Source: an uncultured Rikenellaceae bacterium
GTDB taxonomy: Bacteria > Bacteroidota > Bacteroidia > Bacteroidales > Rikenellaceae
DNA: 38,774 nt
NCBI GenBank assembly: GCA_910588925.1
Contig: CAJURV010000011.1
Location: 1 to 38,774, forward strand
Reading direction: 5' to 3'
Shown here: piece by piece, positions 8,134-16,414 of the stretch
Numbering within the stretch: position 1 is the first letter of the stretch
Layout: each line of letters starts with the position of its first letter
Notes under the pieces: model-generated
What the model was told of the DNA's origin: nothing
What the model saw: the letters and a program-made list of their open reading frames with translations, nothing else
The model's database searches: none
Program-made: the position numbers and the translations under genes

Positions 8134-8715
8134 CTATTTGTTTTCGGCGGCAGCCGCAGCGGCACCACGTGCGGCACGCGTCATCTTAACGGCGCATATA
8201 GCTGTGGTAGCGGGGGTGAGGATGGTAAGACCGTCGAACTGTACGTCGCTCACGAAGATAGACTTGCCGAGCTCCAATGAGGTGACGTCTATATCGAGAG
8301 TGTCGGTGAACTTGTCTATGATACCGGATACTTTGAGTTTACGTTTAGACAAAAGCATCTTACCGCCCTGACGTACGCCTTCCGATACGCCGGTAAGACG
8401 AACGGGTATCTCGATGGTGACAGGATGTTTGTGGTCTACGCGGTAGAAGTCGATGTGAACGACTGAGTCGCTTACCGGATGGAACTGCACTTCGCGCATA
8501 ACCGCCGGCTCGATCTTACCGTCGATGTTGATGTTGACGATGTAAGAGTTGGGCGTGTAGACGATCTTGCGTATATCCGCCTGATCCAATGTGAAATGAA
8601 CGGTGTCACCGTTACCGTAAATGACGCAGGGTACCTTACCCTCTTTGCGTTCGGTTTTCGATTCTTTCTTACCGAAGGTCGTACGTAACGAACCGTTGAT
8701 CTCGATAGTCTGCAT
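8134..8715 (-). CDS. rplY: 50S ribosomal protein L25 (Ctc form)
   Basis: Binds 5S rRNA in the large ribosomal subunit. The 193-residue product is the long two-domain (Ctc/TL5) form: an N-terminal 5S-binding domain starting MQTIEINGSLRTTFGKK, then a beta-rich C-terminal domain and an Ala-rich, basic tail. The frame is open upstream to 8784, but the start at 8715 matches the family N-terminus, and the upstream part is the 5' leader. First gene of the rplY-pth unit. Confidence 0.95.
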   Translation of the reverse strand: MQTIEINGSLRTTFGKKESKTERKEGKVPCVIYGNGDTVHFTLDQADIRKIVYTPNSYIVNINIDGKIEPAVMREVQFHPVSDSVVHIDFYRVDHKHPVTIEIPVRLTGVSEGVRQGGKMLLSKRKLKVSGIIDKFTDTLDIDVTSLELGKSIFVSDVQFDGLTILTPATTAICAVKMTRAARGAAAAAAENK

Positions 8716-8801
8716 TTTGATAAAGATTTTGGTTACGGCGCTACTCCATAAGCTATCCCTCCGACGGGGCGTTCTTCCTTCCATCGCGCCTTTTGCAGGC
8801 G

Positions 8802-8833
8802 CAAAGGTAGGTCAAAAAGGGGAATAAACCAAA
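8802..8833 (-). promoter_or_regulatory. promoter of rplY-pth
   Basis: Minus-strand TTTG (8833-8830), 20 bp, TACCTTTG (8809-8802). Transcription should start near 8795, giving a leader of about 80 bases. The inverted repeat GCGCC...GGCGC (8786-8802) overlaps the expected start site and could fold at the very 5' end of the mRNA; a regulatory role is not shown. Confidence 0.75.
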
Positions 8834-8874
8834 TTTCAACCCTCAAACACAAAACTTTTTATATCGGGCACCCC

Positions 8875-9438
8875 CTACGGCACCCACACGGTCTCCTCCA
8901 CACCTATACTGTGGCATATATACCGCCCCAAGACGTACAGATAGTCCGAAAGCCTGTTTATGTAACGCATCACCTCTTCCGAAACCGCCTCTTTCTCGGC
9001 CACCCTTACGGCGCATCGTTCCGTTCTGCGCGCCACCGTGCGACATATGTGGGAGTAGGAAAAGAGCGGATCGCCCGTGGTGAGTGTGAAATATCTGACC
9101 TCCGGCAACACGGAGGTCATTCTGTCTATCGCCTTCTCGAGCATTTCGGTACGCTCCGCACCGAACGCGGGCAACATCTTACGCCCTTTGCCGTCGGATG
9201 CCAGATAGGCCTCCACGCTCATCATATCCACGACAACGGCCTGCAACTCCCCGCATTCGACGGACAGTTTGCCGGCGCATCTGTCGTCGCGCACGATAAG
9301 GTCGTGCAGATAGGAGATGTGTGCCTGAAGCTCGTCGGCGGTGCCGTATGCCTCCAGCCTGAGATCGGCTTTTGACACCCTCGTGCCTCCCACCAGAGAG
9401 GTGGTGCCGGCGTCGCCTGTCTTTGTATATATCTTCAT
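8875..9438 (-). CDS. PduO-type cob(I)alamin adenosyltransferase
   Basis: Transfers adenosyl from ATP to cob(I)alamin to make adenosylcobalamin. The 187-residue product shows the N-terminal ATP loop TKTGDAGTTSLVGG (4-17) and the helical-bundle signature near 130-140 (CRTVARRTER), where the family usually has ARTVCRRAER, followed by INRLSDYLYVLGRY. It lies 24 bases downstream of a methyltransferase-like gene and probably shares its transcript. No cobalamin riboswitch was seen upstream. Confidence 0.92.
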   Translation of the reverse strand: MKIYTKTGDAGTTSLVGGTRVSKADLRLEAYGTADELQAHISYLHDLIVRDDRCAGKLSVECGELQAVVVDMMSVEAYLASDGKGRKMLPAFGAERTEMLEKAIDRMTSVLPEVRYFTLTTGDPLFSYSHICRTVARRTERCAVRVAEKEAVSEEVMRYINRLSDYLYVLGRYICHSIGVEETVWVP

Positions 9439-9462
9439 GTCGCGGAATATTTTCGGGATGTA

Positions 9463-10065
9463 TCAGAAACGCATTTTATAGCTCTGCTTGCTCAGGTATT
9501 TGTCGAAGATGACGAACGCCAGATGATACAGGTCGATACATACGGCGTCGTAATCCCTCAATACATGGTGCCAGACCGAATGACGCGTGGTAGAGGCGTA
9601 TATGCCGGTCATGACCACGCACACGCGCTTATCGAGACCGCTTATGCGTTCGGCCAACGCATCGAGATGTTTTCTGGAGATCTCCTCGGGCAATATCAGC
9701 ATATCCTCTCCGTCGTAACTCTCCGCCCCTACGGCATAGCTGCCGAACCCCAAATAGCTGTACACACGACCTATACGGCCTATACGCGATTCGGACAGCC
9801 CCAAGGCGCCGAGCTCTTTCCTCAAAGCCCCGTCTATGGACATGTCGCGGTTACGCCTGTGCAACATCAGGGCCTCGCGCACCAAGTTGTAGGTGAATGG
9901 AGAATGAACGTCGTGTCCGCGCCAGTGTCTGACCCTCAACAGATATTTGACCCGGGTATAGCGTTTGAATACATCGTCTTTCACCCGTATGTTGGATACG
10001 GGCAACTTGACGTTCTTTACGCTCATTTTACGACGTGCTCTGGAAATAACATTCATTGTTTGCAA
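9463..10065 (-). CDS. degenerate methyltransferase-like protein
   Basis: Basic protein of up to 200 residues; ATGs at 10065, 10056 and 10026 are all possible starts. It begins with a segment (RVRHWRGHDVHSPFTYNLVREAL) and ends with one (IDLYHLAFVIFDKYLSKQSYKMRF) that match the two ends of a Bacteroidetes family annotated as SAM-dependent methyltransferases (RHGxHSPFVY ... IDLYxxGIVFF...KQxxxxRF). The middle is short, and I cannot find the glycine-rich SAM-binding loop. Either a shortened derivative without methyltransferase activity or a divergent member. The comparison is from memory of the family. It precedes the cobalamin adenosyltransferase gene. Confidence 0.6.
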   Translation of the reverse strand: MQTMNVISRARRKMSVKNVKLPVSNIRVKDDVFKRYTRVKYLLRVRHWRGHDVHSPFTYNLVREALMLHRRNRDMSIDGALRKELGALGLSESRIGRIGRVYSYLGFGSYAVGAESYDGEDMLILPEEISRKHLDALAERISGLDKRVCVVMTGIYASTTRHSVWHHVLRDYDAVCIDLYHLAFVIFDKYLSKQSYKMRF

Positions 10066-10080
10066 TATTTTTCTCGGGTG

Positions 10081-10111
10081 TAAAGATACTGCATTTATTC
10101 GTAACCGGCAA
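10081..10111 (-). promoter_or_regulatory. possible promoter for the methyltransferase-like gene
   Basis: Minus strand TTG (10111-10109), 20 bp, TATCTTTA (10088-10081). The last base of the -7 element departs from TAnnTTTG. It lies 16 bases before the furthest upstream ATG, so translation may start at one of the inner ATGs. Confidence 0.45.
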
Positions 10112-10393
10112 CCGAAACGTTATGGGGAGTTTTTGTTCCAACCCTACGCATCCGCATTAATATTCAACCGTAAAAAGAGCGGACGCCGGAAAATAACACC
10201 CTACCGATGCCCGTGTCGCGATACGGGTTTGCCGGCCTTTCAAAACATCGGTCTTCATTATCCCTCACGCATACACGCTATGCCGGGCACAAAGAATCGA
10301 CAACCGGCCCCTATCATGCACACTGTATGGCACGGTTTTGGCTTCAGAAACAAAAGTTCAACGCCCGGTAAAGGACATAAATACGAAGCCATC
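10112..10393. other. divergent intergenic region
   Basis: Between the leftward methyltransferase-like gene and the rightward unknown membrane-protein gene. The plus-strand frame of the latter is open through it, but the codons look non-coding and there is no ATG in frame near a promoter. No clear rightward -7 element was found. Confidence 0.4.
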
Positions 10394-11425
10394 ATGGACA
10401 ACTCTTTTTTCGTACTGTCTAAGCAACAGGTAAACATCTCGCGTTTCGATATATGCACATGGGATTTCGAGAAGAACAACAGTTTTCTCGAGATGGGCAT
10501 GCAGATAGAAAACAACACGGAGCGGCATCTCGACATGATACTGGCCATACCTCTGATAACCTCGTCGGACACCGTAAAGGACCTTTTGCCGGTGATAGGC
10601 CGCGACCCCAAAACGAGCCGCTTCATTTTCAACGACCGGATAGAGAAGTTCGATCCTATAGACGGCTCCGTGGACAACGGCGTCAACATCGTCTTCGAGG
10701 ACAACGGCCCCATGACCATTATCCCGGCCACCGACATAAAGACCGACACGGCCGCCGGCGTAGTATCGTTCTCGTGCGACATACCGCAATCGGCGGCCCA
10801 GCGCATATACGTAAGGATACTGATAATAACCGACCTGCCCACCATAGCGCACGTACACAACGGCATAGCCAAGGCCACCTATCTGTACGACATCAAACTG
10901 AACGAAAAACGCAATCTGCCGGACAACATACAGTACATGACAGAGACAGGTTACCGTATATGTCGCGTAGAGGAGTGCACATGCCAGCACATAGTGCCGA
11001 AAATGTACGACATAGCGTTCGTCGACGGCAGTATGCTAAAGAACATCCGCACCCTCGAGGAGGAGTTTTTCAGCATATTCCTGCCCGACAGAAAGGATCT
11101 CAAGACCGACGCCTACATGATCGTCACCAATAGCAGCAAGAACAAAGACAGCGACACCTTTTTCACCGTCTTCGACAAAGAGACGATAGGCACGAAGCAG
11201 ATCGTCTTCGCAATAGGCGCCGACATACTCTGCAACCTGTTGTTCGCAGCCGGAAGCATACGCACCATCAAAAACACCATCAATTCGGAACTGGAGCTAC
11301 TTAACGAGATACCTTTCGAATTCTGGGCCGCATGCGTCATATTCATCATAGTGGTGATGGTATTCTTCGGAGGACGTATAAAGATACCCCTGCTCAAAGG
11401 CAAAAAACTCACGATAAAACTATGA
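10394..11425 (+). CDS. unknown protein with C-terminal membrane segments
   Basis: I do not recognise this 343-residue protein. It starts MDNSFFVLSK at the ATG at 10394; the frame is open further upstream, but this start begins the protein-like sequence. Residues 1-260 look soluble and beta-rich, with a small cysteine cluster (CRVEECTC, about 190-197). Two hydrophobic stretches follow, about 268-288 and 309-327 (FEFWAACVIFIIVVMVFF), and then a short basic tail. That suggests a bulky N-terminal domain anchored by the C-terminus. No signal peptide is visible. It stands alone between divergent and same-strand neighbours, so context gives no clue. Confidence 0.7.
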   Translation: MDNSFFVLSKQQVNISRFDICTWDFEKNNSFLEMGMQIENNTERHLDMILAIPLITSSDTVKDLLPVIGRDPKTSRFIFNDRIEKFDPIDGSVDNGVNIVFEDNGPMTIIPATDIKTDTAAGVVSFSCDIPQSAAQRIYVRILIITDLPTIAHVHNGIAKATYLYDIKLNEKRNLPDNIQYMTETGYRICRVEECTCQHIVPKMYDIAFVDGSMLKNIRTLEEEFFSIFLPDRKDLKTDAYMIVTNSSKNKDSDTFFTVFDKETIGTKQIVFAIGADILCNLLFAAGSIRTIKNTINSELELLNEIPFEFWAACVIFIIVVMVFFGGRIKIPLLKGKKLTIKL

Positions 11426-11488
11426 CAACCGGGCCGCAAAATATGGCACGGATTATGCTACTTTCAGAAAACAATAAAACGTAATACT

Positions 11489-11929
11489 ATGAAAAAACTA
11501 TTGGCATCCGCATTCGCCGTACTGGCGATGACCTTTTCCGCAAAAGCCGGAGACGACAAACCTATTACCGTAAAACAGTTACCGGCCGTATCGCAGAATT
11601 TCATCAAACAACATTTCGCCGATCGTAAGATAGCTCTCGTCAAAGAGGATACGGACTTTTTCGAGAAATCGTACGAAGTGGTGTTCACCGATTTGAGCAA
11701 GGTAGAGTTCGACAGCGACGGACAATGGACCGACATCGAAAGCAAACAGGGATATATCCCCTCATCGGCAGTGCCCGCCCGCATAAACGATTACATAAAG
11801 GCCAATTACCCCGACCGCAAAATCAAAAGCATCGAACGCGAACGCAGAGGATACGAAGTGGACCTCACCGGCAATATCGACCTCAAATTCGACACCGCAT
11901 TCAACATCGTAGACATAGATGCAGACTAA
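11489..11929 (+). CDS. secreted PepSY-like protein
   Basis: Exported protein of 146 residues. Residues 1-20 are a signal peptide (MKKLLASAFAVLAMTFSAKA, cleavage before Gly21). The mature part holds two similar halves, each with an amphipathic helix followed by strands (LPAVSQNFIKQHFADRKI and VPARINDYIKANYPDRKI, each followed by a YEV-x-x segment). This is the arrangement of the PepSY-like family PF11396, common in Bacteroidetes and of unknown periplasmic role. A strong hairpin terminator follows 28 bases after the stop. Confidence 0.85.
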   Translation: MKKLLASAFAVLAMTFSAKAGDDKPITVKQLPAVSQNFIKQHFADRKIALVKEDTDFFEKSYEVVFTDLSKVEFDSDGQWTDIESKQGYIPSSAVPARINDYIKANYPDRKIKSIERERRGYEVDLTGNIDLKFDTAFNIVDIDAD

Positions 11930-11956
11930 ATATGTCTGCCGCATTCAATAGCGTAG

Positions 11957-11982
11957 AGCCGTGTTTTCAAGCACGGCTTTTT
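11957..11982 (+). terminator. rho-independent terminator
   Basis: Stem AGCCGTG / CACGGCT (11957-11963 with 11972-11978), 8-base loop, then a T-run. It lies just after the PepSY-like gene. Confidence 0.85.
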
Positions 11983-12480
11983 CGTTATTTCAACGATAAC
12001 CGTCGACATAGACCCTTTGTGTGTGACTGTGATGCCCGAAATATTGAGCATGGCAGTAATAAGGCATTTGGTCGGGTCAGACATGAGCTACGACCGGGTG
12101 TCAGACGAGAATGGAGAGCGGGCCGGAGCCTGCGTGGGACCGCATCTCGCGTGATATTTAAGAATATGATTTTATATAAAGTAAGCGATAAATACCGTAA
12201 CAACCAACCGTACAAGCGGGCCTCCGTTGGGGGAGGCTTCGGCCCGCACGGCCCTCGCTTCGCTCACGGCCGTCAAAGCGGAAAGTGTTTAACCTCCCTC
12301 GCTACACTCGGGCCGTAATACAGGATTGATTTACAAAACAGTATATTTTCCTATAAAGACGACACCGCCAAGTCGCTGTATCCACACAACTCTAAACCGG
12401 CTAAAGGCACATACAACCGAAAGGAACATAGCCCCCGCAACATTTTCACCCTCCCGGCCCGTTATTAACCGCCTAATAAC
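11983..12480. other. intergenic region with hairpin and repeat copy
   Basis: No gene is supported in this region of about 500 bases. It holds a large G/C-rich hairpin at 12216-12247 (GCGGGCCTCC ... GGGAGGC...GGCCCGC) and, directly after it, two units of the degenerate intergenic repeat (12252-12312). The last 170 bases before mnmA are A/T-richer and end in its promoter region. Confidence 0.45.
12252..12312. repeat. degenerate intergenic repeat, two units
   Basis: Cores CCCTCGCTTCGCTC (12252-12265) and CCCTCGCTACACTCGGG (12296-12312) lie 44 bases apart. The spacer AAAGCGGAAAGTGT matches the spacer AAAGCGGAACTTGT in the copy at 16-120, so the whole block and not only the core is related. Confidence 0.6.
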
Positions 12481-12488
12481 TATCTTTG
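12481..12488 (+). promoter_or_regulatory. probable -7 element of mnmA
   Basis: TATCTTTG matches TAnnTTTG; no good -33 TTTG is found at the right distance. It predicts a transcript start near 12495, which supports translation from ATG 12511 and not from the upstream TTG at 12493. Confidence 0.4.
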
Positions 12489-12510
12489 ACCCTTGAAACG
12501 AAACATCATA

Positions 12511-13542
12511 ATGTGTAGAGACATAACGGTAGGTGTAAGCGGAGGCGTCGACAGCGCCGTTTGCGTCATGATGCTCAAAAATGCGGGCTACCGCGTAACG
12601 GGTGTCATGCTCGGCATGTACGGAAACGATGAAAAGGCCGCCGCCGGGCTTTCGATAAAATTAGGCATCCCGGTAATATACCGCGACGTCGCAGACAAGT
12701 TCGAAGAAGCGGTCATACGGCCGTTCATCGAGGGACTTATGTCGGGTGCCACTCCGTCGCCGTGCACTATATGCAACCCTACAGTCAAATGGAGGGAGAT
12801 CAAAGCCGTGGCCGAGGAGACGGGAAGCAAGATGTGGGCTACCGGACACTACTGCCGCATAACGGAACACGACGGCAAACGTTATGTAACACGCGGTATC
12901 GACCCGGTAAAAGATCAGTCGTACTACCTGTGGAGACTCGACGACGAACTGTTGTCGGGAGCCTCGATGCCGTTGGGAGATAGCTTTAAAAGCGACATAA
13001 AAGACTTCGCGACACGAAACGGACTGGGCGACATCGCATCCGAACGCGAAAGCATGGGAGTATGTTTCTTCGGCTCGGACGGCTACGCTTCGTTGCTAAG
13101 ATCGAGATGCCATGCGAGCGGTATAGGCGAAGGAGACGTGCGCGACGCCTCGGGGATAACGGTGGCCCGGCACAAAGGCTTCCCCTTCTACACCATAGGC
13201 CAGAAAAGAGGACTCGACATACCGGCGGGCATGTGCGTGACAAACATAGACGCCGCTACCAACACCATATACATAGGACGTCCCGAGGAGCTGTACACCG
13301 ATAGCATAACACTGACCGACACATCCATACGCGATGCCGGAGAGTTCTTCGCCTCCGACAGGATGACAGTATCGGTACGCGGCATAGGACGTAACCCCGA
13401 CGGATTCGTAAAGGTCCGGAAAGAGGGTGACAAAATAGTAGTTAAAATGACGGGACGCGGAGCGTGGGCCGCATGCAAAGGACAGCCTGCCGTGTTCTAC
13501 ATAGACGACAGAGTGGTAGGCGGAGGCATAGTCTGCGGGTAA
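12511..13542 (+). CDS. mnmA: tRNA-specific 2-thiouridylase
   Basis: Puts sulfur on C2 of the wobble uridine of Glu, Gln and Lys tRNAs, using ATP and a relay sulfur donor. The 343-residue product has the PP-loop SGGVDSAV (10-17), Cys88 in PSPCTICN, the VKDQSYYLWRL motif (133-143) and Cys185 in GVCFFG. The two cysteines correspond to Cys102 and Cys199 of E. coli. FYTIGQKRGLDIP is also present. The extra cysteine at 85 and VKW in place of IKF suggest the second MnmA paralogue that many Bacteroidetes carry, which is inference. The flavoprotein gene follows after 17 bases. Confidence 0.93.
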   Translation: MCRDITVGVSGGVDSAVCVMMLKNAGYRVTGVMLGMYGNDEKAAAGLSIKLGIPVIYRDVADKFEEAVIRPFIEGLMSGATPSPCTICNPTVKWREIKAVAEETGSKMWATGHYCRITEHDGKRYVTRGIDPVKDQSYYLWRLDDELLSGASMPLGDSFKSDIKDFATRNGLGDIASERESMGVCFFGSDGYASLLRSRCHASGIGEGDVRDASGITVARHKGFPFYTIGQKRGLDIPAGMCVTNIDAATNTIYIGRPEELYTDSITLTDTSIRDAGEFFASDRMTVSVRGIGRNPDGFVKVRKEGDKIVVKMTGRGAWAACKGQPAVFYIDDRVVGGGIVCG

Positions 13543-13559
13543 CAACGATATTCTACATC

Positions 13560-14828
13560 ATGAAAGAGAGATACGACGTAATAGTCATAGGGGGAGGGGC
13601 ATCGGGACTAATGGCCGCCGTGGCCGCAGCCGGCGAAGGATGCCGGGTGTTGATTGCCGAAAAGATGGAGAAATGCGGACGCAAAATACGCATAACCGGC
13701 AAAGGACGTTGCAACATAACCAACATCACCGACACAGAGACGTTTCTCGGTAAAGTAAGATCGGGAGCCGAATTCGTGCGCAAGGCCATAGAGACGCTTC
13801 CTCCCGAGAGGCTGCGTCAGATGCTCGAGAAAGCCGGAGTACGCACCGTGGAGGAGCGCGGACGACGTCTTTTTCCTGCGAGCGGACGGGCGTTCGAGGT
13901 GGCCGACGCCTTAGTCAGAATGGCCGAGAGGGCGGGCGCCGAGATAGTATATCATGCGCGGGTCACGGATATGGAACGTGAAAGCGACGGATGGAACATA
14001 ACGATGGAGCGTCGCGACGGGAAACCGGTGCGAGTGTCGTGCAGCAATGCTGTGATAGCCACGGGAGGGGTGTCGTATAAGGCGACGGGCTCCACAGGAG
14101 ACGGCTATCTGTTCGCGCATCGTTTAGGTCACGCCATAGTGCCGTTAAGACCGTCGTTGGTGTCTCTTAAAACCGATACTTCTGTTTTTTCCCGGGTCAA
14201 AGAGCAACTGCGCAACGTGTCGCTGACACTCTATGCCGACGGCACCGAAATAGATACCCAACAGGGAGAAATGACCGTCGACGGCGACATAATAGAGGGA
14301 CCCATAGTCTTGAGACTGAGCCGCAATGCAGTGGACGCACTCACCGACAACAAACGGGTAGAGGCCGTATTGTCGTTAAAACCTTCCCTGACACCCAGGC
14401 AGATCGCAGAGCGCATACGACGCGAGACAGAGGCCGACGCATCGCTGACTATAGAGGGTTTGATACGAAAGATGGTGCCCCGTACGCTCGTAAAAGCCAT
14501 AACATCCATCGCCAAAGTAAAGAACACCGATATGGCGACGGCCATCACGGATCGCACGCGTGACGCCATCGTCGGCGCCCTCACCGCCATATCGCTACGC
14601 ATAACCGATTACGGCGGATTCGACGAAGCGGTGGTTACGGCCGGCGGAGTATCGCTAGGGGAGGTCGACAGCTCCACAATGGAGTCGCTCAAGGCCCCCG
14701 GAATATATTTCACCGGCGAAACGCTCGACATAGACGCCGACACGGGCGGCTACAACCTGCAACTGGCATTCTCCACCGGATTTCTGTGCGGAACATCCAT
14801 AGCAGGGAAACTAAGGAAAAACCGGTAG
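13560..14828 (+). CDS. YhiN/HI0933-family FAD-dependent oxidoreductase
   Basis: Cytoplasmic flavoprotein of 422 residues. The N-terminal Rossmann fold has VIVIGGGASGLMAAVAAA (8-25), followed at once by the family hallmark GRKIRITGKGRCNITN. ATGGVSYKATGSTGDGY and, near the C-terminus, GIYFTGETLDIDADTGGYN (second FAD contact) complete the HI0933 pattern. The substrate is unknown; database labels such as aminoacetone oxidase should not be trusted. It starts at ATG 13560, 17 bases after mnmA, so the two are probably one operon. Confidence 0.92.
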   Translation: MKERYDVIVIGGGASGLMAAVAAAGEGCRVLIAEKMEKCGRKIRITGKGRCNITNITDTETFLGKVRSGAEFVRKAIETLPPERLRQMLEKAGVRTVEERGRRLFPASGRAFEVADALVRMAERAGAEIVYHARVTDMERESDGWNITMERRDGKPVRVSCSNAVIATGGVSYKATGSTGDGYLFAHRLGHAIVPLRPSLVSLKTDTSVFSRVKEQLRNVSLTLYADGTEIDTQQGEMTVDGDIIEGPIVLRLSRNAVDALTDNKRVEAVLSLKPSLTPRQIAERIRRETEADASLTIEGLIRKMVPRTLVKAITSIAKVKNTDMATAITDRTRDAIVGALTAISLRITDYGGFDEAVVTAGGVSLGEVDSSTMESLKAPGIYFTGETLDIDADTGGYNLQLAFSTGFLCGTSIAGKLRKNR

Positions 14829-14902
14829 TGTACAAAGCGTTTCAATACAAGGCTACGTTTCGCCCGATAAAGCGAGAGAGCGATAAAACATCCGAGGAAT
14901 AG

Positions 14903-14934
14903 TTTGCCATATTCACGGATTATTCCTATATTTG
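14903..14934 (+). promoter_or_regulatory. promoter of the nuclease-like gene
   Basis: TTTG (14903-14906), 20 bp, TATATTTG (14927-14934): an exact Bacteroidetes promoter. Transcription should start near 14941. The TTG at 14932 lies in the -7 element and cannot be the translation start. Confidence 0.8.
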
Positions 14935-14973
14935 TTTCCGACACCTGAAGCTCCCCTGCAACCGCATACCGCC

Positions 14974-15708
14974 ATGCGTCCATTACCCAAGCAGTATATT
15001 CTGCTAAGAGGCATAAACGGCTGTATAAAGGAGCTTTTCGCCACAGGAGAGCGCACTTGCACGTTACGCCTTACAGACGTCTACGACTACATCACCCACA
15101 AAGAGCCTTTCAGAACGGAGTTCCCGACGCCGGAGAGTTTCAGTCGGTTCATGCGTCGTATGTACGACGAAGGGGCCGTCGTACGGTTCATCCCTAATTG
15201 TCATGCCGACACCACGGTACATCATCATTACCAATGGTACTTCTACCCGCCTGCCCGCAATGTCAATCGTATCACCGTGCCCGAAGACAAAAACGAGGCC
15301 GTCACCGTGACGTGTCAAAACGACATGATGCCGTGGGGCCGGCGATTCGTAGCCTCCAACGGAGTAGCGGTACGCTCAACCCAAGAACTACACATTATCA
15401 ATAAACTATTGTCGGCAAAGGAGTTGGTCATATTCTACGAACGACCTCTCGAGTTAGGCGGCCACAAGCGTTACCCCGATTTCACAATCTACAACCGCCG
15501 CAATAGCAAACAGTTCTATTGGGAACATTTCGGCATGACGGGCAATGCAGCCTACGCCGACGAGATGGTGGAAAAGATAAGGTGGTACAAACGCAACGGC
15601 TACAACGACATAGCCGACGGAGGATCGCTCATCGTGACGATATATCACGACGACAACCAGTTCACAACCCTCACCGACAAGAAAATCGCCGCAATACTGG
15701 CAACCTGA
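14974..15708 (+). CDS. stand-alone PD-(D/E)XK nuclease-like protein
   Basis: Protein of 244 residues. The C-terminal half (about 132-244) looks like a PD-(D/E)XK nuclease fold: Glu138 in a helix (RSTQELHIINKLL), FYERPLEL (Glu156), YPDFTI (Asp169), then FYWEHFGM (Glu184, His185), and a helix KIRWYKRNGY. The WEH-GM form is familiar from nuclease domains attached to some helicases, here without a helicase. Residues 1-95 are a separate basic domain that could bind nucleic acid. The canonical lysine of ExK is not obvious. No methylase, helicase or toxin partner lies beside it, so the biological role (repair, defence or other) is open. ATG 14974 is chosen from the promoter position. Confidence 0.65.
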   Translation: MRPLPKQYILLRGINGCIKELFATGERTCTLRLTDVYDYITHKEPFRTEFPTPESFSRFMRRMYDEGAVVRFIPNCHADTTVHHHYQWYFYPPARNVNRITVPEDKNEAVTVTCQNDMMPWGRRFVASNGVAVRSTQELHIINKLLSAKELVIFYERPLELGGHKRYPDFTIYNRRNSKQFYWEHFGMTGNAAYADEMVEKIRWYKRNGYNDIADGGSLIVTIYHDDNQFTTLTDKKIAAILAT

Positions 15709-15714
15709 CACGAC

Positions 15715-15774
15715 GAGTGCCGGCACTCCTGCCGCATACTTCGGTGGAAAGCAAATACCACCGGCATTCCACCG
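15715..15774. terminator. possible bidirectional terminator
   Basis: Between the convergent nuclease-like gene and engB lie a perfect 14-base palindrome (15715-15728, GAGTGC/CGGCACTC) and an inverted repeat CGGTGGA / TCCACCG (15742-15748 with 15768-15774). There is no T-run on either strand, so the role is inferred from position only. Confidence 0.35.
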
Positions 15775-15793
15775 ATGCCTTGCATACAGTGCT

Positions 15794-16414
15794 CTACTCC
15801 GCCGTATCGTCGGCTTGCATGACCTCTTCGAGCGTGGTCTCTATAAAACCGAGGATATCGTCGCGCCCCACCCGTTTCTCAGACGAGGTGGTGAAAAAGA
15901 GAGGCAACTCGGCCCACGTACGGCTCAAGGTATCTTTATAAGCGGAAATATTCCGCTCGAGTTCGGCAGACGATAACTTGTCGCTCTTGGTAAATACGAT
16001 GGCGAACGGCACCCCGGCATCGCCCATAGCGTCTATAAACTCGAGGTCTATGCGTTGAGGTTCGTGACGACTGTCGACGAGTATGAACAGAAAACATAGG
16101 TTCTCGTGTTTTACGGTATAGTCGGTTATCAACTTCGAGAAACCTTTACGGACATTCTTCGACACCTTGGCGTAACCGTAGCCCGGCAGGTCCACGAGAT
16201 ACCACGACCCGTCGACGATAAAATGGTTTATCAACTGCGTCTTGCCCGGTGTAGACGACACCTTGGCCAACCCCTTTACACCGCACAGCATATTTATGAG
16301 CGACGATTTGCCTACGTTGGAGCGACCTATGAACGCAAACTCGGGGATGTCGCCTTTGGGGCACTGACCGATTCTCGAACTGCTACATACGAACTTCGCC
16401 GACTTTATTATCAT
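15794..16414 (-). CDS. engB: ribosome biogenesis GTP-binding protein EngB/YsxC
   Basis: Essential small GTPase that assists 50S subunit assembly. The 206-residue product shows all five G motifs: GRSNVGKSS (G1, 30-38), TPGKT (G2), DLPGYG (G3), TKSD (G4) and SSE (G5). It is convergent with the nuclease-like gene. A lone TACCTTTG (-7 type) at 16514-16507 on the same strand, about 90 bases upstream of the ATG, may be its promoter, although no -33 element is found at the right spacing. Confidence 0.96.
   Translation of the reverse strand: MIIKSAKFVCSSSRIGQCPKGDIPEFAFIGRSNVGKSSLINMLCGVKGLAKVSSTPGKTQLINHFIVDGSWYLVDLPGYGYAKVSKNVRKGFSKLITDYTVKHENLCFLFILVDSRHEPQRIDLEFIDAMGDAGVPFAIVFTKSDKLSSAELERNISAYKDTLSRTWAELPLFFTTSSEKRVGRDDILGFIETTLEEVMQADDTAE

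Noticed and set aside
8786..8802. known L25 leader riboregulator
   Set aside because: A simple hairpin overlaps the expected transcript start, but no sequence of a described r-protein leader was recognised.
12216..12247. G/C-rich hairpin as terminator
   Set aside because: No T-run on either strand and no gene ends nearby (the PepSY-like gene already has a terminator at 11957-11982); more likely part of the repeat block.
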